A stretch of DNA of 64,000 nt. Source: Chlorops oryzae. Lineage: Eukaryota; Arthropoda; Insecta; Diptera; Chloropidae. Every line of letters starts with the position of its first letter. Position 1 is the stretch's first letter. Under the pieces are notes generated by a model. That model did not search any database. It had not been told where the DNA came from and was given only the letters and a program-made list of their open reading frames with translations. The stretch is taken from positions 110,170,139-110,234,138 of the forward strand of contig CM035806.1 in the NCBI GenBank assembly GCA_020466095.1. The letters run 5' to 3'. Below, in pieces: positions 32,580 through 43,829 of this stretch. A program made the position numbers and the translations under genes.

Positions 32580-35500
32580 GACTTCACGTCTGAAGCCATG
32601 TTTTTCCATGAATAAAGTCTTCTTAATTTTGCGAGAAATCTAGTGACACCTGGGTGGCCTCCAAAGACAGGGTCATCGTGATATTTTTGTAAAATTTCTG
32701 ATTTCTCGTTTGTTGAAGTGATTTTAGTGACAGTTGGTGTAATTGCTATAGTTAACTTTTTTAGTAAATTATTGCCTATTCTTTTGAATTCCTCTATATT
32801 GACATATTTAAATAATTCGTTATTGATCGCGATCTTGATGCTTTTAAAGTTTTTATTGCCAACTGCTTTTTCATGTTTGGGAAACAATTGCTCTAAAGCA
32901 ATTATCCCATGAGCAATGAAATCTTTTGCATTTATTTCTAATATTTTAATTTTTCCATGGAATAGTATTAATTTTGAGGATTCTAGTTCATTTGTTGCGC
33001 AATTTTTTAATATTAATTTAAGGCTTGGTAATTTTTTCACTTCTTGTCCTGTAATTATGTTATATATCCGTGGTTCGGACTGTTTTTCTTTTGAATCTTT
33101 GTCGTGTTGGTGGTGTGTGTTTACTTTTATCGTTTTGGATCATGTGACCGCAATTATCTTTGCCTTTTATATATCCCATTTCGAAGTCAAATTCTTCGAG
33201 ATCTAAACGCATACGTGTAAGTTTAGAGGAAGGGTTTTTCATTGAGAAAAGGTATGTTAGAGGTTTATGATCGCTTTTTATTAACAATTTTGTACCGTAG
33301 ATATATGGCTTGAAAAAGTTTATTGCCCAGTGAATGGCAGTAAGTTCTGGCTCAATTACGGATTTATTGCTTTCCCCTTTTGTAAACGATCGTGATGCAA
33401 AGTCTAAAGGTAATTGTATGCCATTGTGGTCTTGGCTGAGTACAGCGCCGCATGCTATTTTGCTTGCATCAGTTGTTATGCAGAATGGTTTATCGAAATT
33501 TGGATACTGGAGTATTTGAGGTGATAGTAGGGAATTTTTAAAATAATGGAAAGCTTTTTCGCATTCAGGTGACCAAACGAATGGAAAATTTTTTTTTGTG
33601 AATTTGGTTATGTGGGATGAATAGTGTGAAAATTTGGGTATAAATCGTCTGTAGTAATTGACAAAAGCAACGAAACGTTTACATTCTTCTGCGGTAGTTG
33701 GTTTTGGGTATAATTGAATTTTCTGGAATTTTGACTCATCAGGTAGTATGCCTTTGTCTGTGCAATTGTGACCTAGGAAAGTGACTTGGGAGTTGAAGAA
33801 TTTACATTTTTCTGGGTTTAGTTTAAGATTGGTGGCTCTGCAGATTTGAAAAATTTCTTTAAGGCTGTTTGGCATGTGGGTCTCTGAGCATCCTATTCCT
33901 ATAAGATCGTCCATGTACACAAATGTTTTACTTGGGCCTAATCCAGCAAAAGCCATATTCATCATTCTTTGGAATGAGTTGGGCGCTATTTTTAAACCAA
34001 AAGGCAGTCGTTTGAATCGGAATGAGCCTTTGTCTGTTGAAAATAACGTAATACAGTCAAAACCATTTATAACAGACTTAAAGGGACCGGAAAATATGTC
34101 TGTTGTATACGATATCTGTTATAGAAATATATCGCATATAGAAGACCGTCTGCTATATAAGATACATTTATGATATATATCAGACATTCTATTATTTACA
34201 GTAATGCCCGAGAAGCATTTTTGGTGGAAAAAAAAACAGTAAGCAAAGGAATTAGTCAATTGTCTGTTACCAACGATATAACGAGCCGTGGGGACTTCCA
34301 AACGTGTATTTTATAAGCGATATGTCTAGTACAAGCGATGTCCGTTATATACGAATTCCTATGTACTATTCCCATTACACTTGGAGGGACCAGAGGTTTT
34401 GTCTGTTGTATACGATAGTCTGTTATAGCCGGACCTGCTATAAACGATTTCCACTGTATCTCGCGATTGTTCTTCTAGTTCGATTTGATGAAAATCGGAA
34501 ATTAAATCTAGACATGAGAAAAATTTTGCGCGTCCTAGTTGGTCAAGGATATCATCAATCCTTGGTAATGGATACTTATCTGCTGCCAGTTTCCTGTTCA
34601 CTTGTCTGTGGTCAATAACTAGTCTCTATTTTTTATGAGGGAGGTGAGGTGAAGATTTTTTCGGCACTAAGAGAATAGGACTGTTATATTCTGAAATAGA
34701 TGGTTCTACTATGTTGTCATTAATTAATTTTTCAATTTGTCTGTCAATTTCTGGTTTTTGTGTGTGTGGTATTCTATAATTTTTAATGTAGACTGGGGTA
34801 GAGTCGTTCAGATGCAATTTCTGCTAGTTTTTCTTTATGGGAAAGGGGGCAGTTGGATGATAGTTTGTTTAAAATTGTCGTTTTTCTGTCCTCATTTTCT
34901 GCTTGTTTGTCAATTTTTACAATACGATAGTCGTGAATTTGCTCAGTTTTTATATTGTACGTTTGTAGAAAGGAATTCTGTTCAGAGGTATTGATAATGC
35001 GAATATAAGGGTTTTTTGTATTGATAATAGTATTGGCTATGAAAATTCCATCATCGAGTTCTTGACTAGGTATTAAAAGTTCGTCTTCTGTGCTATTTAT
35101 CTGAATTTTTCTAATTACTTCTGATCTTGCGGGGAGTGAAAGAGCACAATCTCAATGAGAGTCAAAAATTTATATTTCTTACTGTGTGTTTATACAATGG
35201 GGACGAATTATTAAAGAGCTTGGGCCGTTGTGTTGGTAATCTAATAAACAATTGTAATTTTTAATGAAATCGTAACCAATAATGCCATCGCAGAGTATCG
35301 GGAATGAATCATCAACTATATGCAAATTATGATAAATTTTCATATCATTAATGCATTTGTTTGCGGTTGTGCAACCAATTGTTTTTATTGATCCATTTCC
35401 AATACCTGTCAGGTTGATTTTGGGCTTAGATTTGATACGTGTATTATTTATGTTAGTTGTTTTGAAAAGACTTATATCTGAGCCGGTGTCAAGTAGGACT

Positions 35501-35862
35501 GTAGCAATTGAATTTCTAAGGGAGCAGCTTACCCTGACATAATTGTTAAGGCGCAAATTAATATGAAGTATTGTCGATTCGTTTAATTCTCTATGCTCAC
35601 CAGATGGGCAGGCTGGGGGCATCCGAGTTTTCCGATGCCTCTTGGTATCTAACGTTCTGGATATTGTAATGTCCTCGTCCTCGGTAGTTGTTATTTCTGT
35701 TGTAATTGTTGTTGTTATTGGAATTGTTATTGTTGTTGTATTGTTGGTTATTTCTGTTATTATAATTTTGACCGTTTCCTCTATAATATCTTCGATTGGA
35801 ATTATTCCACTGATAATTATCAAATGTGTCAATTTTTTTTCTCTCGATTTTATTCTATTCAT
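32580..35862 (-). pseudogene. gypsy-2 protease, RT, RNase H and integrase zinc finger
   Basis: From 35862 down: an Ile/Thr-rich repetitive gag end, then the protease with LLDTGSDISLF and IIGYDFIKNY (ends 35179). The linker and RT start follow, in shifted frames, with SPILLVPKK. The RT middle has YPLPRIDDILDQLG and is interrupted by the MITE at 34456. Beyond it come PNSFQRMMN, the catalytic YMDDLIGIG and FVNYYRRFIPKFS. RNase H has TTDASKIACGAVLSQ and SDHKPLTYLF. After a frameshift near 33060, the integrase zinc region has YHDDPVFGGHPGVTR. The LINE cuts it at 32580. At least three frame changes make it non-functional. Confidence 0.85.
34054..34456. mobile_element. pogo-like MITE copy M1
   Basis: 403 bp between TA dinucleotides. 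The ends are CAGTCAAAACCATTTATAA and ATAAACGATTTCCACTG. The inside is rich in TATAACAGAC/GTCTGTTATA steps. Removing the element and one TA restores the gypsy-2 RT frame, so the TA target duplication is well supported. Non-autonomous; the family relation to pogo/Tigger is inferred from the CAGT end and TA target. Confidence 0.82.
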
Positions 35863-35880
35863 AAAATATGCCAGACTGCA

Positions 35881-36503
35881 CGGTTAGGCCTATACATGGG
35901 TTAGCACAACCCATTCTTTATATAAATAAAAATTAGATATAAAAGGTAGATGTAGCAACTTATATAAAAGAATCGAGTCGATAGAAAGTGGCAAGAAAAG
36001 CCATTCTTCTCTAAAACGAGTTAAAGATTAAAAATTTATTTATTTGTCGCGTGAGTATACTGACTCACTACCTTAGTCGAAATATAAGGAGCCAAAAAAA
36101 AAGTGGGCAAAACAAACAAATTTCTTTTATGATTTTATTATTAACATTTATTTTCTGTTCATAGTTTTGCCAACTTCAGCAATTGTATTAAGCATGACCT
36201 ACGACAACATCGGAGCGAACGAAAGCGCGGAACAATTCAAGTTCATGGTCAATCAATGTTCTGATGATCAGACAAAAAAAAACCGATTGTTTTGTTTTGT
36301 TTTGTTTTCTTTTATTTTGTTTTCAGAAGGAGTATTTCAGCAAAGAGAAGCCGGTTCAGATTTTAAATTAATTTAAAAAAAAAATGCAAAACCAGCGGCA
36401 ATGAATATCCATTCATTGTTGATGGTGAATTAATTGTCAAGAATTGTCTTATTTAGACAACGTATTAACAAACATTTTCATTCAGAAAATTTCCAAGTTA
36501 ATA
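35881..36503. other. No gene seen; AT-rich flank of gypsy-2
   Basis: Short frames only. TATTTTTTGGTTTTGTTTT-type runs occur near 36290. No motif that I can assign. Confidence 0.4.
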
Positions 36504-36907
36504 CAGTCAAAACCATTTATAACAGACTTAAAGGGACCGGAAAATCTGTCTGTTGTATACGATATCTGTTATAGAAATATATCGCATATAGAAGACAGTC
36601 TGCTATATAAGATACATTTATGATATATATCAGATATTCTATTAATTACAGTAATGCCGGAGAAGCATTTTTGGTGAAAAAAAAAACCAGTAAGCAAAGG
36701 AATTAGTGAATTGTCTGTTACCAACGATATATCGAGCCGTGAGGACTTCCAAACGTGTATTTTATAAGCGATATGTCTACTACAAGCTATGTCCGTTATA
36801 TAGGAATTCCTATGTATTATTCCCATTACACTTGGAGGGACCAGAGGTTTTGTCTGTTGTATATGATAGTCTGTTAAAGCCGGACCTGCTATAAACGATT
36901 TCCACTG
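36504..36907. mobile_element. pogo-like MITE copy M2
   Basis: 404 bp, flanked by TA on both sides, with the same ends as M1 and about 95% identity to it by eye. Same orientation as M1. No coding. Confidence 0.82.
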
Positions 36908-36909
36908 TA

Positions 36910-37238
36910 CAACTGTATCAAAAGCGGTTAAGCTGTGATCAGAAAGAGAAGAGCGATCGGCATATAGTCTTAAATAAGCGGCGATCGCTTCCTTCCTCTT
37001 ACCATACAATAAGAGAAAGGAATGCAAAGATCGCAGCAACAAATGCCGGCATCGGTCTTCTACACAAATAGCCACACAAACCACAAAGATACACAAGATA
37101 CACACATATTACACTGCACAACACTTTCTTTGATTTTTTTTGTAGCCTGACCGTTCAGCGTTGCCACAAGTATATTTATTTTACATTTTAAATGCTCAAA
37201 AATTATGTTGTTTTTGAACCATAAAATGGAAACGTCAC

Positions 37239-37295
<57 letters not shown>

Positions 37296-37744
37296 ATTTG
37301 TTAGCTTCAGTTATTACAATAATTTATTCCTCGCAAACTTCGAGTCAAATGACAACGCTGAAGACGGTCAACGAGAAACCAAACGACCCAATAGGGAAAA
37401 AGAAGAAACGTAGAATCTGTGACCAGTAGCATTAAAGTGGGAAATTTGACGAAGTAAAGTCTTGTTTATTTTATTGTTATATTCATCTTAACGTAACGTA
37501 ACACCAAAAAAAAAATATATATATATATATTATAATAAATGTTTTGTCGAATTTATATATTATTCAATTTAACGTACCATAAAGTCTTGTTCAATTTTTA
37601 GTTTTAAGTTCAATTTATTATTTTTAAGTTCAAAACACAGCCGTTTAGGCTAGCGTTAAGAAAACTATGTATTGAAATAGTCAGAAAGTTGGACGTCTAA
37701 CGAGACAGAAAGGGAGAATATGGGTAATTTAAGGACCAATTATA
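36910..37744. other. Unassigned stretch with microsatellite
   Basis: Contains an (AT)n microsatellite and a short plus-strand frame ending DPIGKKKKRRICDQ (about 37350-37428) that I cannot assign. No conserved domain, no clear splice context. Confidence 0.35.
37240..37292. repeat. (AT)n microsatellite
   Basis: About 26 uninterrupted AT repeats, followed by GTGATTTG. Confidence 0.95.
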
Positions 37745-37748
37745 TACA

Positions 37749-38130
37749 TGTAAACGTGTGAGCTTTATGTTATAATTAAATGATAGTTTATTGAATTCAG
37801 TTGTTTGTTTTTAAGAGAAAGTTCATTAAAATTCGAAAGTTTATGAAAATATACAAAAGTTAAATTAGTTCAGTAAGCTTATCTTCACAACGACAATTCC
37901 TCACGGCGGCTTAAATGGGATCTTGTTAATTAGCGAACGGCGGTTTTGACTCTTCTTCACGGCAACGGCTTGAATTTAGAAAAAGAACTCACTCCCGGCG
38001 CACGTACGGCTTACGATCAACTTGATTGCTTGATTGCTGCTGAGACAGCTGATTAACTAGCGATGAGACTAGCACTCTACTAGAGATGAGCGAGTTACAT
38101 GCGTGTTAGGCGTGTTAGCCCCATTTTACA
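37749..38130 (-). repeat. gypsy-4 3' LTR
   Basis: Plus-strand start TGTAAACGTGTGAGC, end CCCCATTTTACA. The pol stop codon (38126-38128) lies inside its first bases when read on the minus strand. Confidence 0.93.
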
Positions 38131-41100
38131 CTCGGCCCTCCTGACATTCCTCATCTGACCCAGATGACAGTACATCTTCATTTTCTTCTATGAATCTCCA
38201 CATCTTCATGTTGTCTGCACTTGTCGATGTCAAATTTGGACCTTCCACATCTGCTACTTTACGCACATCATATCGGCTGTTTCGCTTCACTTTGATGACT
38301 TCGTACGGTCCAAGGTATTCGCTCGCCAGTTTTCTTCCTGTGACAAACTGAGAGCGTTTTATGGCTACTAGGTCTCCAACTGCATACGTGGAATCGATTT
38401 TGCGTTTTCGGTCACAGTTTCTCTTGTACGCGGCTTGAGCTTTAGATATTTCTGCTTTTACCACTTCACGATTTCTTTGTCGTTCCTCGCTGAAATTTTC
38501 CAGTGCTTCATCATTCAACATACCAACGAGCTGCTGGTCGACTTCGCTTCGCATTCGTACTCCGAACATTATTTCAAACGGTGACATCTTTGTTGAGCTG
38601 TGAATAGTGCCATTAATTGCTTTTTGTACCCGAGGTACGTACTTATACCATTTGCCCGGACATGCTGTTGACAACTTTGCGATGACTGAAAGGATTGTTC
38701 TATTGACGCGTTCTATTTGACCGTTTCCTCTTGCAACTCCAGTTGTAGTCAGCACGTGTTCGATGTTGTTAGTTTGCACGAATTCAGCAAATGCGTTAGA
38801 CGTGAACGCAGCTCCACGATCGGTTATGATTCTTGTTGGATAGCCAAAAATTTCTGACCACTGATTTAGGTTGCGCAGCACCTCCTCTTGTCCCGTTGAT
38901 TTGGTAGTGTATAGCCAGACGAATTTAGCAAACGCGTCTACAATCGCAAGGATGTGCTTATATTGTTTGCTTGTTGCATCCATTGGCCCCAGATGATCGA
39001 TATGTAAAGTCTGCAATGGTCCCTCACCTTTATCGATACAGTGCAAGAACCCCTCTTTTTTGCCCAGCTTTTTGTTGTGTATGATACAGGTAACGCAGTT
39101 TTTTATGAAGTTGTTAACTTTTGTTTCCAGGTGCGGTATCCAGTGGTTTTGGCGTATGGCATGCATAGTTTTCTGTGTCGAAAAGTGACCAACGCTATGC
39201 GCATTGCGTATAACTTCCGACTCCATGGCTTTGGGGACTGCAATTAAATAGAGACCATCAACACATTTGTAAAGAATGTTACCTTTGACTTTAAAATCCT
39301 CATATTGCTGCGTTTTGAGTATCTCGAATATAGCCTTAAGGTGTTCATCACGACGTTGTGCGTTTTGCAGCTGCGATGATATTTCTGATGCTATTGTTAA
39401 TACTTGAGGGTAGCGGCTTAAGCAGTCAACATGTTGTAGGCTCTTTCCACTTCGGTGTTCGATTTCGTATATGAAATCCTGCAACTGCATAATCCAATGC
39501 GTCACTTCTCTGGGAATGTCTGCTTTATTTATAGTCATCTTAAATGCTGCACAGTCGGTGATCAACTTGAAATTGATGCCCAGTAGATATTGGCGAAACT
39601 TTTTTGTGGCGAGGTATGCTGCCTTCACTTCCAAAATGTAGCTGTGCTGCTTTGATTCTCTTTCTGATGTTTTTTTGCTCCAATAATAAATTGGGTGCAT
39701 TCTTCCTTCAAACTGTTGTAGCAATACCGCTCCGAATCCGTCCTTTGATGCATCAGTATGCAGCTCTGTCACTGCATTTGGGCAATAAATGTGAAGTACT
39801 GGCTCCTTAATAAGCTGGCGTTTCAGTTCTTCCACCGCACTTAGTTCCTCTATGTGCATCTTGAACGTTGTATCTTTTCGTAGAAGATTGGTAAGTGGAC
39901 GCGCTATTTGCGCATAACCTTTGATGAATTTTCTGAAAAATCCAGTTAATCCTAAAAAGGATTGCACAGCTCTAACATCCTTTAATGGTGGAAATTTCCT
40001 CACTGCTTTTGTTTTTTCAATGCCCGGCCAAACTTTTCCGTCTCTTATACGATGTCCCAGAAAATCGATTTCTGTCTGTAAAAATTTGCATTTTTTCCAT
40101 TTAATTTTTAGTCCAAATTTTGCGGCTGTGCTGAGCACTTTTCTCATTTTTTCTAAACAGGACTCGCTGGTTTCCCCGTACACGACGATGTCATCAACAT
40201 AAAGCTCTAAAATATTATCGTTGATGAGCTCTTGAAAGATGCTGTTTACGTAACGGATGAAGGCAGCTGGCGAATTACAGAATCCGAATGGCGTTTTATT
40301 AAATTCGAACAGCCCTTCCTTTGTTACGAATGCGGTGAACTTTTTGCTGGATTCTTCGACTGGCACATGAAAAAATCCATTTTCCAGGTCCATTGTAGTG
40401 TAAAATTTTGCATTCTGCAGCTTGAGTATAACGTCTTCTATTATCGGCATCGGGAACCTGTCTTTCAGCACCATTGAATTCAGTTTTCGGAAGTCAAGAC
40501 ATATCCTGTAGCTGTTGTCCTTTTTCGTGACTACTACTACTCTACTGGCAAACTCTGAAATTGATTTGCGGATTATGCCTTGCTGTAGCCACTCCTGTAT
40601 TTGCTTTTGTACAGCTTCTTGCTCTTTCAGTGGTAATCTGCTCGGTGAGTGACGAAATGGAACCAAATTGCTGTTTGGTATTATTTTTAGTTCGATTGGG
40701 CTGGTAGTTGTGCTTTCTTGTGGTTTGTACTCCGAGATCATCTTGAGTACCTCATCTTTGAATTGTGGTGGTGTATTCGGCTCATATGTTGTCTCAGCGA
40801 TGGCATACACTTGCTGCGTTAATAATTCACTTGCGTGCTGAGGTCTAATCTCCGTAAAAACATATCCGTTTTCTCCTGATGTGTAAAAAAATTTTCGCAC
40901 GAAATCGTAACCAAGTAGAAACTCAAATTTGGCGCTACCATCTGGCACCACGACAACGTCGTGATTAATATTAAAATTGTCTATTGAAATTTCACACGAA
41001 AATTGCCCTACAGGTATTGTCTTTGAATTACCAAAACCGATTAAAGCTTTTTTATTTTCGTTAATTTTTACATTTCTCAATTTATCAACAAAAGATTTCA

Positions 41101-41424
41101 CAGCTATTGTGACGTCAGCACCAGTGTCTATCAAACAATTAGTTTCAACGTCATTTACGAGAATACGCTTAACCCTGTCTTCACATGCGACGATATTTAC
41201 GCTTTGACTGACAGACGGACAGGTTTTGGACATATGTCCCGTTTTATTACATTTGAAACATTTTGTTTCCTCCCGGCACTCTCTTCTTCTATGCTCTTTT
41301 GAACCGCAAATGTTCGGTTTTGCCTGCATTTCGATTATTGTTATTGTTGTTGTTATTACCCGTTTTGTTTTTATCTTTGGCTTTATCGTTTCTATTAACC
41401 CGTTCACATATTTCGTACTCTTCT
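38126..41424 (-). CDS. gypsy-4 Pol polyprotein (protease, RT, RNase H, integrase)
   Basis: About 1,095 residues, open from the codon after a TAA at about 41427. There is no ATG at the start, so expression needs a frameshift or other linkage to Gag. The N-terminus carries two knuckles: ICGSKEHRRREC and CFKCNKTGHMSKTC. Then come protease CLIDTGADVTIAV, RT FPMPIIEDVILKLQ and LYVDDIVVYG, and RNase H LHTDASKDGFGAVLLQ. The integrase zinc finger (HSVGHFSTQKTMH ... CVTCIIHNKK) and core follow, with HIDHLGPM, IITDRGAAF and NGQIERVNR, so D, D and E are present. A GPY-type end (YLGPYEVIKV) closes it. The TAA lies in the 3' LTR. Confidence 0.93.
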
Positions 41425-42200
41425 TTTAACTCTTTGTACGTTTTACAGCGATATAACAAAAGTTTGTGTTCACTTTTCATTTTTAACCCGTCTACAACGT
41501 AACGGATCACCGAAGCTTCTTCGACGTTACCTTGCGATGCAATTCTTTTCATTTTTAGTAAATAATCAACAAAATTTTCATTGTCGTGTATTTTGCGTTC
41601 GGCTAGCTTTCTGTGAATATCAACACTTGAGTATCGCACTGAAAACTCTGATTTCAGCAATGCTTTCAGCTCTTCGTAGTCGCTTACCGCCTCTGTTTCC
41701 AAAAATAATTTTGCTGTAGACGTCATTTTTGCTCTTGCCTGCACGAATTTCTGTTTACTTCCAAGTCCATATGCCTCTGCGTTTTTGTCGAAGATTTCCA
41801 GCCATTTTCCAACCGGCATAGATTTCCCGTCAAATTCTGGAATTGTCTTTTCGAAGTGTTCTGCTGTTATATTCTCCTCTTCCTCTTTCTTCATTTTGAG
41901 AGAGAGCAGCGCTATGAGCTGAGACAATTCTGATTGATTCTCATTTGGCATTTTGTAAAATGTTTCTTCTTCTGCTTCGCTTTCGTTTTCTGCTGCAGCG
42001 ATGTCGACGTCAGTTGTTGTCTCTTTCGGCTGATTTGAAACCAACTTGCGTTCGTTGCCTGCTCTGCTAACTGACGATGCACTACTCGCTCTTATTCTCC
42101 TTGACTGCCTTATGCCCGCTGTAGCGGCTGTTGTTTGCTGCTGTTTCTGCACACTTTTTTGTTTTCGATCTTTCGACTGCGTTTCGGCGTCGTCGTTCAT
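41289..42200 (-). CDS. gypsy-4 Gag
   Basis: 303 residues. A charged N-terminus carries an acidic Glu/Ala segment. It is followed by a capsid-type domain with IPEFDGKSMPVGKWLEIFD and YSSVDIHRKLAERKI, typical of insect gypsy Gag, and then a tail with eight consecutive Asn. The ATG at 42200 follows a leader of about 215 bases after the 5' LTR. The zinc knuckles are encoded by the pol frame, not here. The last 119 or more bases overlap pol, which is in the +1 frame. Confidence 0.88.
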   Translation of the reverse strand: MNDDAETQSKDRKQKSVQKQQQTTAATAGIRQSRRIRASSASSVSRAGNERKLVSNQPKETTTDVDIAAAENESEAEEETFYKMPNENQSELSQLIALLSLKMKKEEEENITAEHFEKTIPEFDGKSMPVGKWLEIFDKNAEAYGLGSKQKFVQARAKMTSTAKLFLETEAVSDYEELKALLKSEFSVRYSSVDIHRKLAERKIHDNENFVDYLLKMKRIASQGNVEEASVIRYVVDGLKMKSEHKLLLYRCKTYKELKEEYEICERVNRNDKAKDKNKTGNNNNNNNNRNAGKTEHLRFKRA

Positions 42201-42406
42201 AGAGTAGAATATTATAACGGTCTTTGAAAAACCTTTTTTTTTTTTTTTTTATATTCTAATGCTGGACTACAGCAACTGTACTTTTATGATCGAATGACCT
42301 TATTATGTTTCGCATAAGTACGGAACTGCCGTGACTGTACTTTTGTAATTCGACTGACCTTTTTGCACGATTTTTCCCGAAATTTTTCTTTTTAGCTCTT
42401 TTGGTT

Positions 42407-42415
42407 GAGCCCCCA
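42407..42415 (-). other. gypsy-4 primer-binding site
   Basis: Minus strand TGGGGGCTC followed by AACC, two bases from the 5' LTR. The first nine bases equal the tRNA-Pro-primed site known from other retroelements; the match stops there, so the primer is a suggestion. Confidence 0.5.
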
Positions 42416-42417
42416 GA

Positions 42418-42799
42418 TGTAAACGTGTGAGCTTTATGTTATAATTAAATGTTAGTTTATTGAATTCAGTTGTTTGTTTTTAAGAGAAAGTTCATTAAAA
42501 TTCGAAAGTTTATGAAAATATACAAAAGTTAAATTAGTTCAGTAAGCTTATCTTCACAACGACAATTCCTCACGGCGGCTTAAATGGGATCTTGTTAATT
42601 AGCGAACGGCGGTTTTGACTCTTCTTCACGGCAACGGCTTGAATTTAGAAAAAGAACTCACTCCCGGCGCACGTACGGCTTACGATCAACTTGATTGCTT
42701 GATTGCTGCTGAGACAGCTGATTAACTAGCGATGAGACTAGCACTCTACTAGAGATGAGCGAGTTACATGCGTGTAAGGCGTGTTAGCCCCATTTTACA
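42418..42799 (-). repeat. gypsy-4 5' LTR
   Basis: Same 382 bases as the 3' LTR apart from ATGATAG versus ATGTTAG and GTGTTAGG versus GTGTAAGG. Confidence 0.93.
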
Positions 42800-43336
42800 T
42801 ACATATATAAATAGGAAAAAGAAAAAACTTGAAAAATTTTGAATAAAAAAAAATATTTATATATAATATCTAAACAAAAAAAAAAAACAGTTTGAAAAAA
42901 ACATTTTATAACCATTTGGTGTACGTTCCGACGAAGATAACGTCATCGACACCACAACAATAAAAAAAAAACATGCCGTGACATTAGCGGCAAAAACAGT
43001 CTAAGAACTCCCACCGTACATAATTTTCGGGTGCGGGAAGTTTTCAACCGTACTGGACTGAAATTTTTCGTTATCAGTCAATGATAGCAGCAGTCAAACC
43101 AAACCAAAAACCAAGGTCACCGAACACGAACGTCATAAAATTATAAACAGATCGCAGCAAGAAATAAGAATACGAAATGTGATGTGGTACAGACAAAACC
43201 AGCGAATGGTTCAGAAAATTTTCAACTTCGCTACCAGACAAAGACATAACGATCCCACCTCCCAGCCCTACTCCAACCTCTACTCCACCGATCCGCATAA
43301 ATGCGGATCCATGTTTTTAAAAAAGGGGGGGAGGAA
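42800..43336 (+). other. 3' internal remnant of another LTR element
   Basis: A-rich start, then a frame with RSQQEIRIRNVMWYRQNQR (about 43150) that I cannot place, ending in the purine tract AAAAAAGGGGGGGAGGAA directly before an LTR. Confidence 0.4.
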
Positions 43337-43829
43337 TGTTGTGATCACGTCACACATATCGTGAGGCCACTGTGCTGATCGAAAGCAAGAAAGCAAAAGC
43401 AAGCACCAACGGCCTATAAAGTCTAAATTGGGGCAGTTGAGTGCAAGACAAATAATGCGTTCCAGCAAAACAATGAAGAACTAGAATGCAAGCCCAAAGT
43501 GAGCAAAAGAAAGTTGCGCAAGACGAAGACGTCAGCAGAAACGGAAGAAAAAAGACGGCAGCGGGGGAGTGCAACTTCAGCAGAGTTCGCGTCAGCGAAC
43601 CTAGATTAAAGTAATTTTAAGAATATTTTTAAGTTGATATATTTTTTGGATTGTTAAAAAAAACGGTCAGTTGTTATAACACCGCAAATTTATCTACGCG
43701 AAAAACGGCATAAATAAAATACAGTATAATTTCAATTAAAGAAATAAAAGCGTTTCATTCGCAGGACTTTGACACTTTTAAAAGAACAATACAACATTTC
43801 GTACGTTTTAATTACAACACAACATAACA
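43337..43829 (+). repeat. LTR following a polypurine tract
   Basis: Starts TGTTGTGATCACG right after the purine tract and ends near AACATAACA. AATAAA occurs at 43712 and 43743. Its partner was not found. The right border is by TG..CA and inverted TGTT/AACA only. Confidence 0.55.

Larger units (their letters stand above)
25560..35880 (-). mobile_element. gypsy-2: Ty3/gypsy element with three nested insertions, 5' end missing
   Basis: Minus-strand order is protease (35.8-35.2 kb), RT (34.8-33.5), RNase H (33.5-33.1), integrase zinc finger (33.0-32.6) and integrase C-terminus (26.7-26.4), then polypurine tract and 3' LTR (26106-25560). A jockey LINE (27607-32579), a mariner fragment (about 26737-27590) and a pogo-like MITE (34054-34456) are inserted. 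The integrase catalytic core is absent: the sequence passes from the zinc-finger segment to the C-terminal domain across the mariner fragment. The 5' LTR and most of gag are lost beyond 35880. Confidence 0.8.
37749..42799 (-). mobile_element. gypsy-4: complete young Ty3/gypsy element
   Basis: Two 382-bp LTRs differ at about two positions. The four bases TACA flank both sides (37745-37748 and 42800-42803). Gag and pol are open on the minus strand. A primer-binding site beginning TGGGGGCTC (42407-42415), a match to the start of the tRNA-Pro-type site, lies two bases inside the 5' LTR. No env-like frame is present between pol and the 3' LTR. The element lacks any visible lesion. Confidence 0.93.

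Noticed and set aside
35642..35887. Val/Ile-rich plus-strand frame that looks like a membrane protein
   Set aside because: Antisense of an Ile/Thr-rich low-complexity stretch in gypsy-2 gag/protease.
37205..37429. Plus-strand frame crossing the (AT)n microsatellite
   Set aside because: Most of it is a Tyr/Ile run from the AT repeat; the basic tail after it has no recognisable family or splice context.
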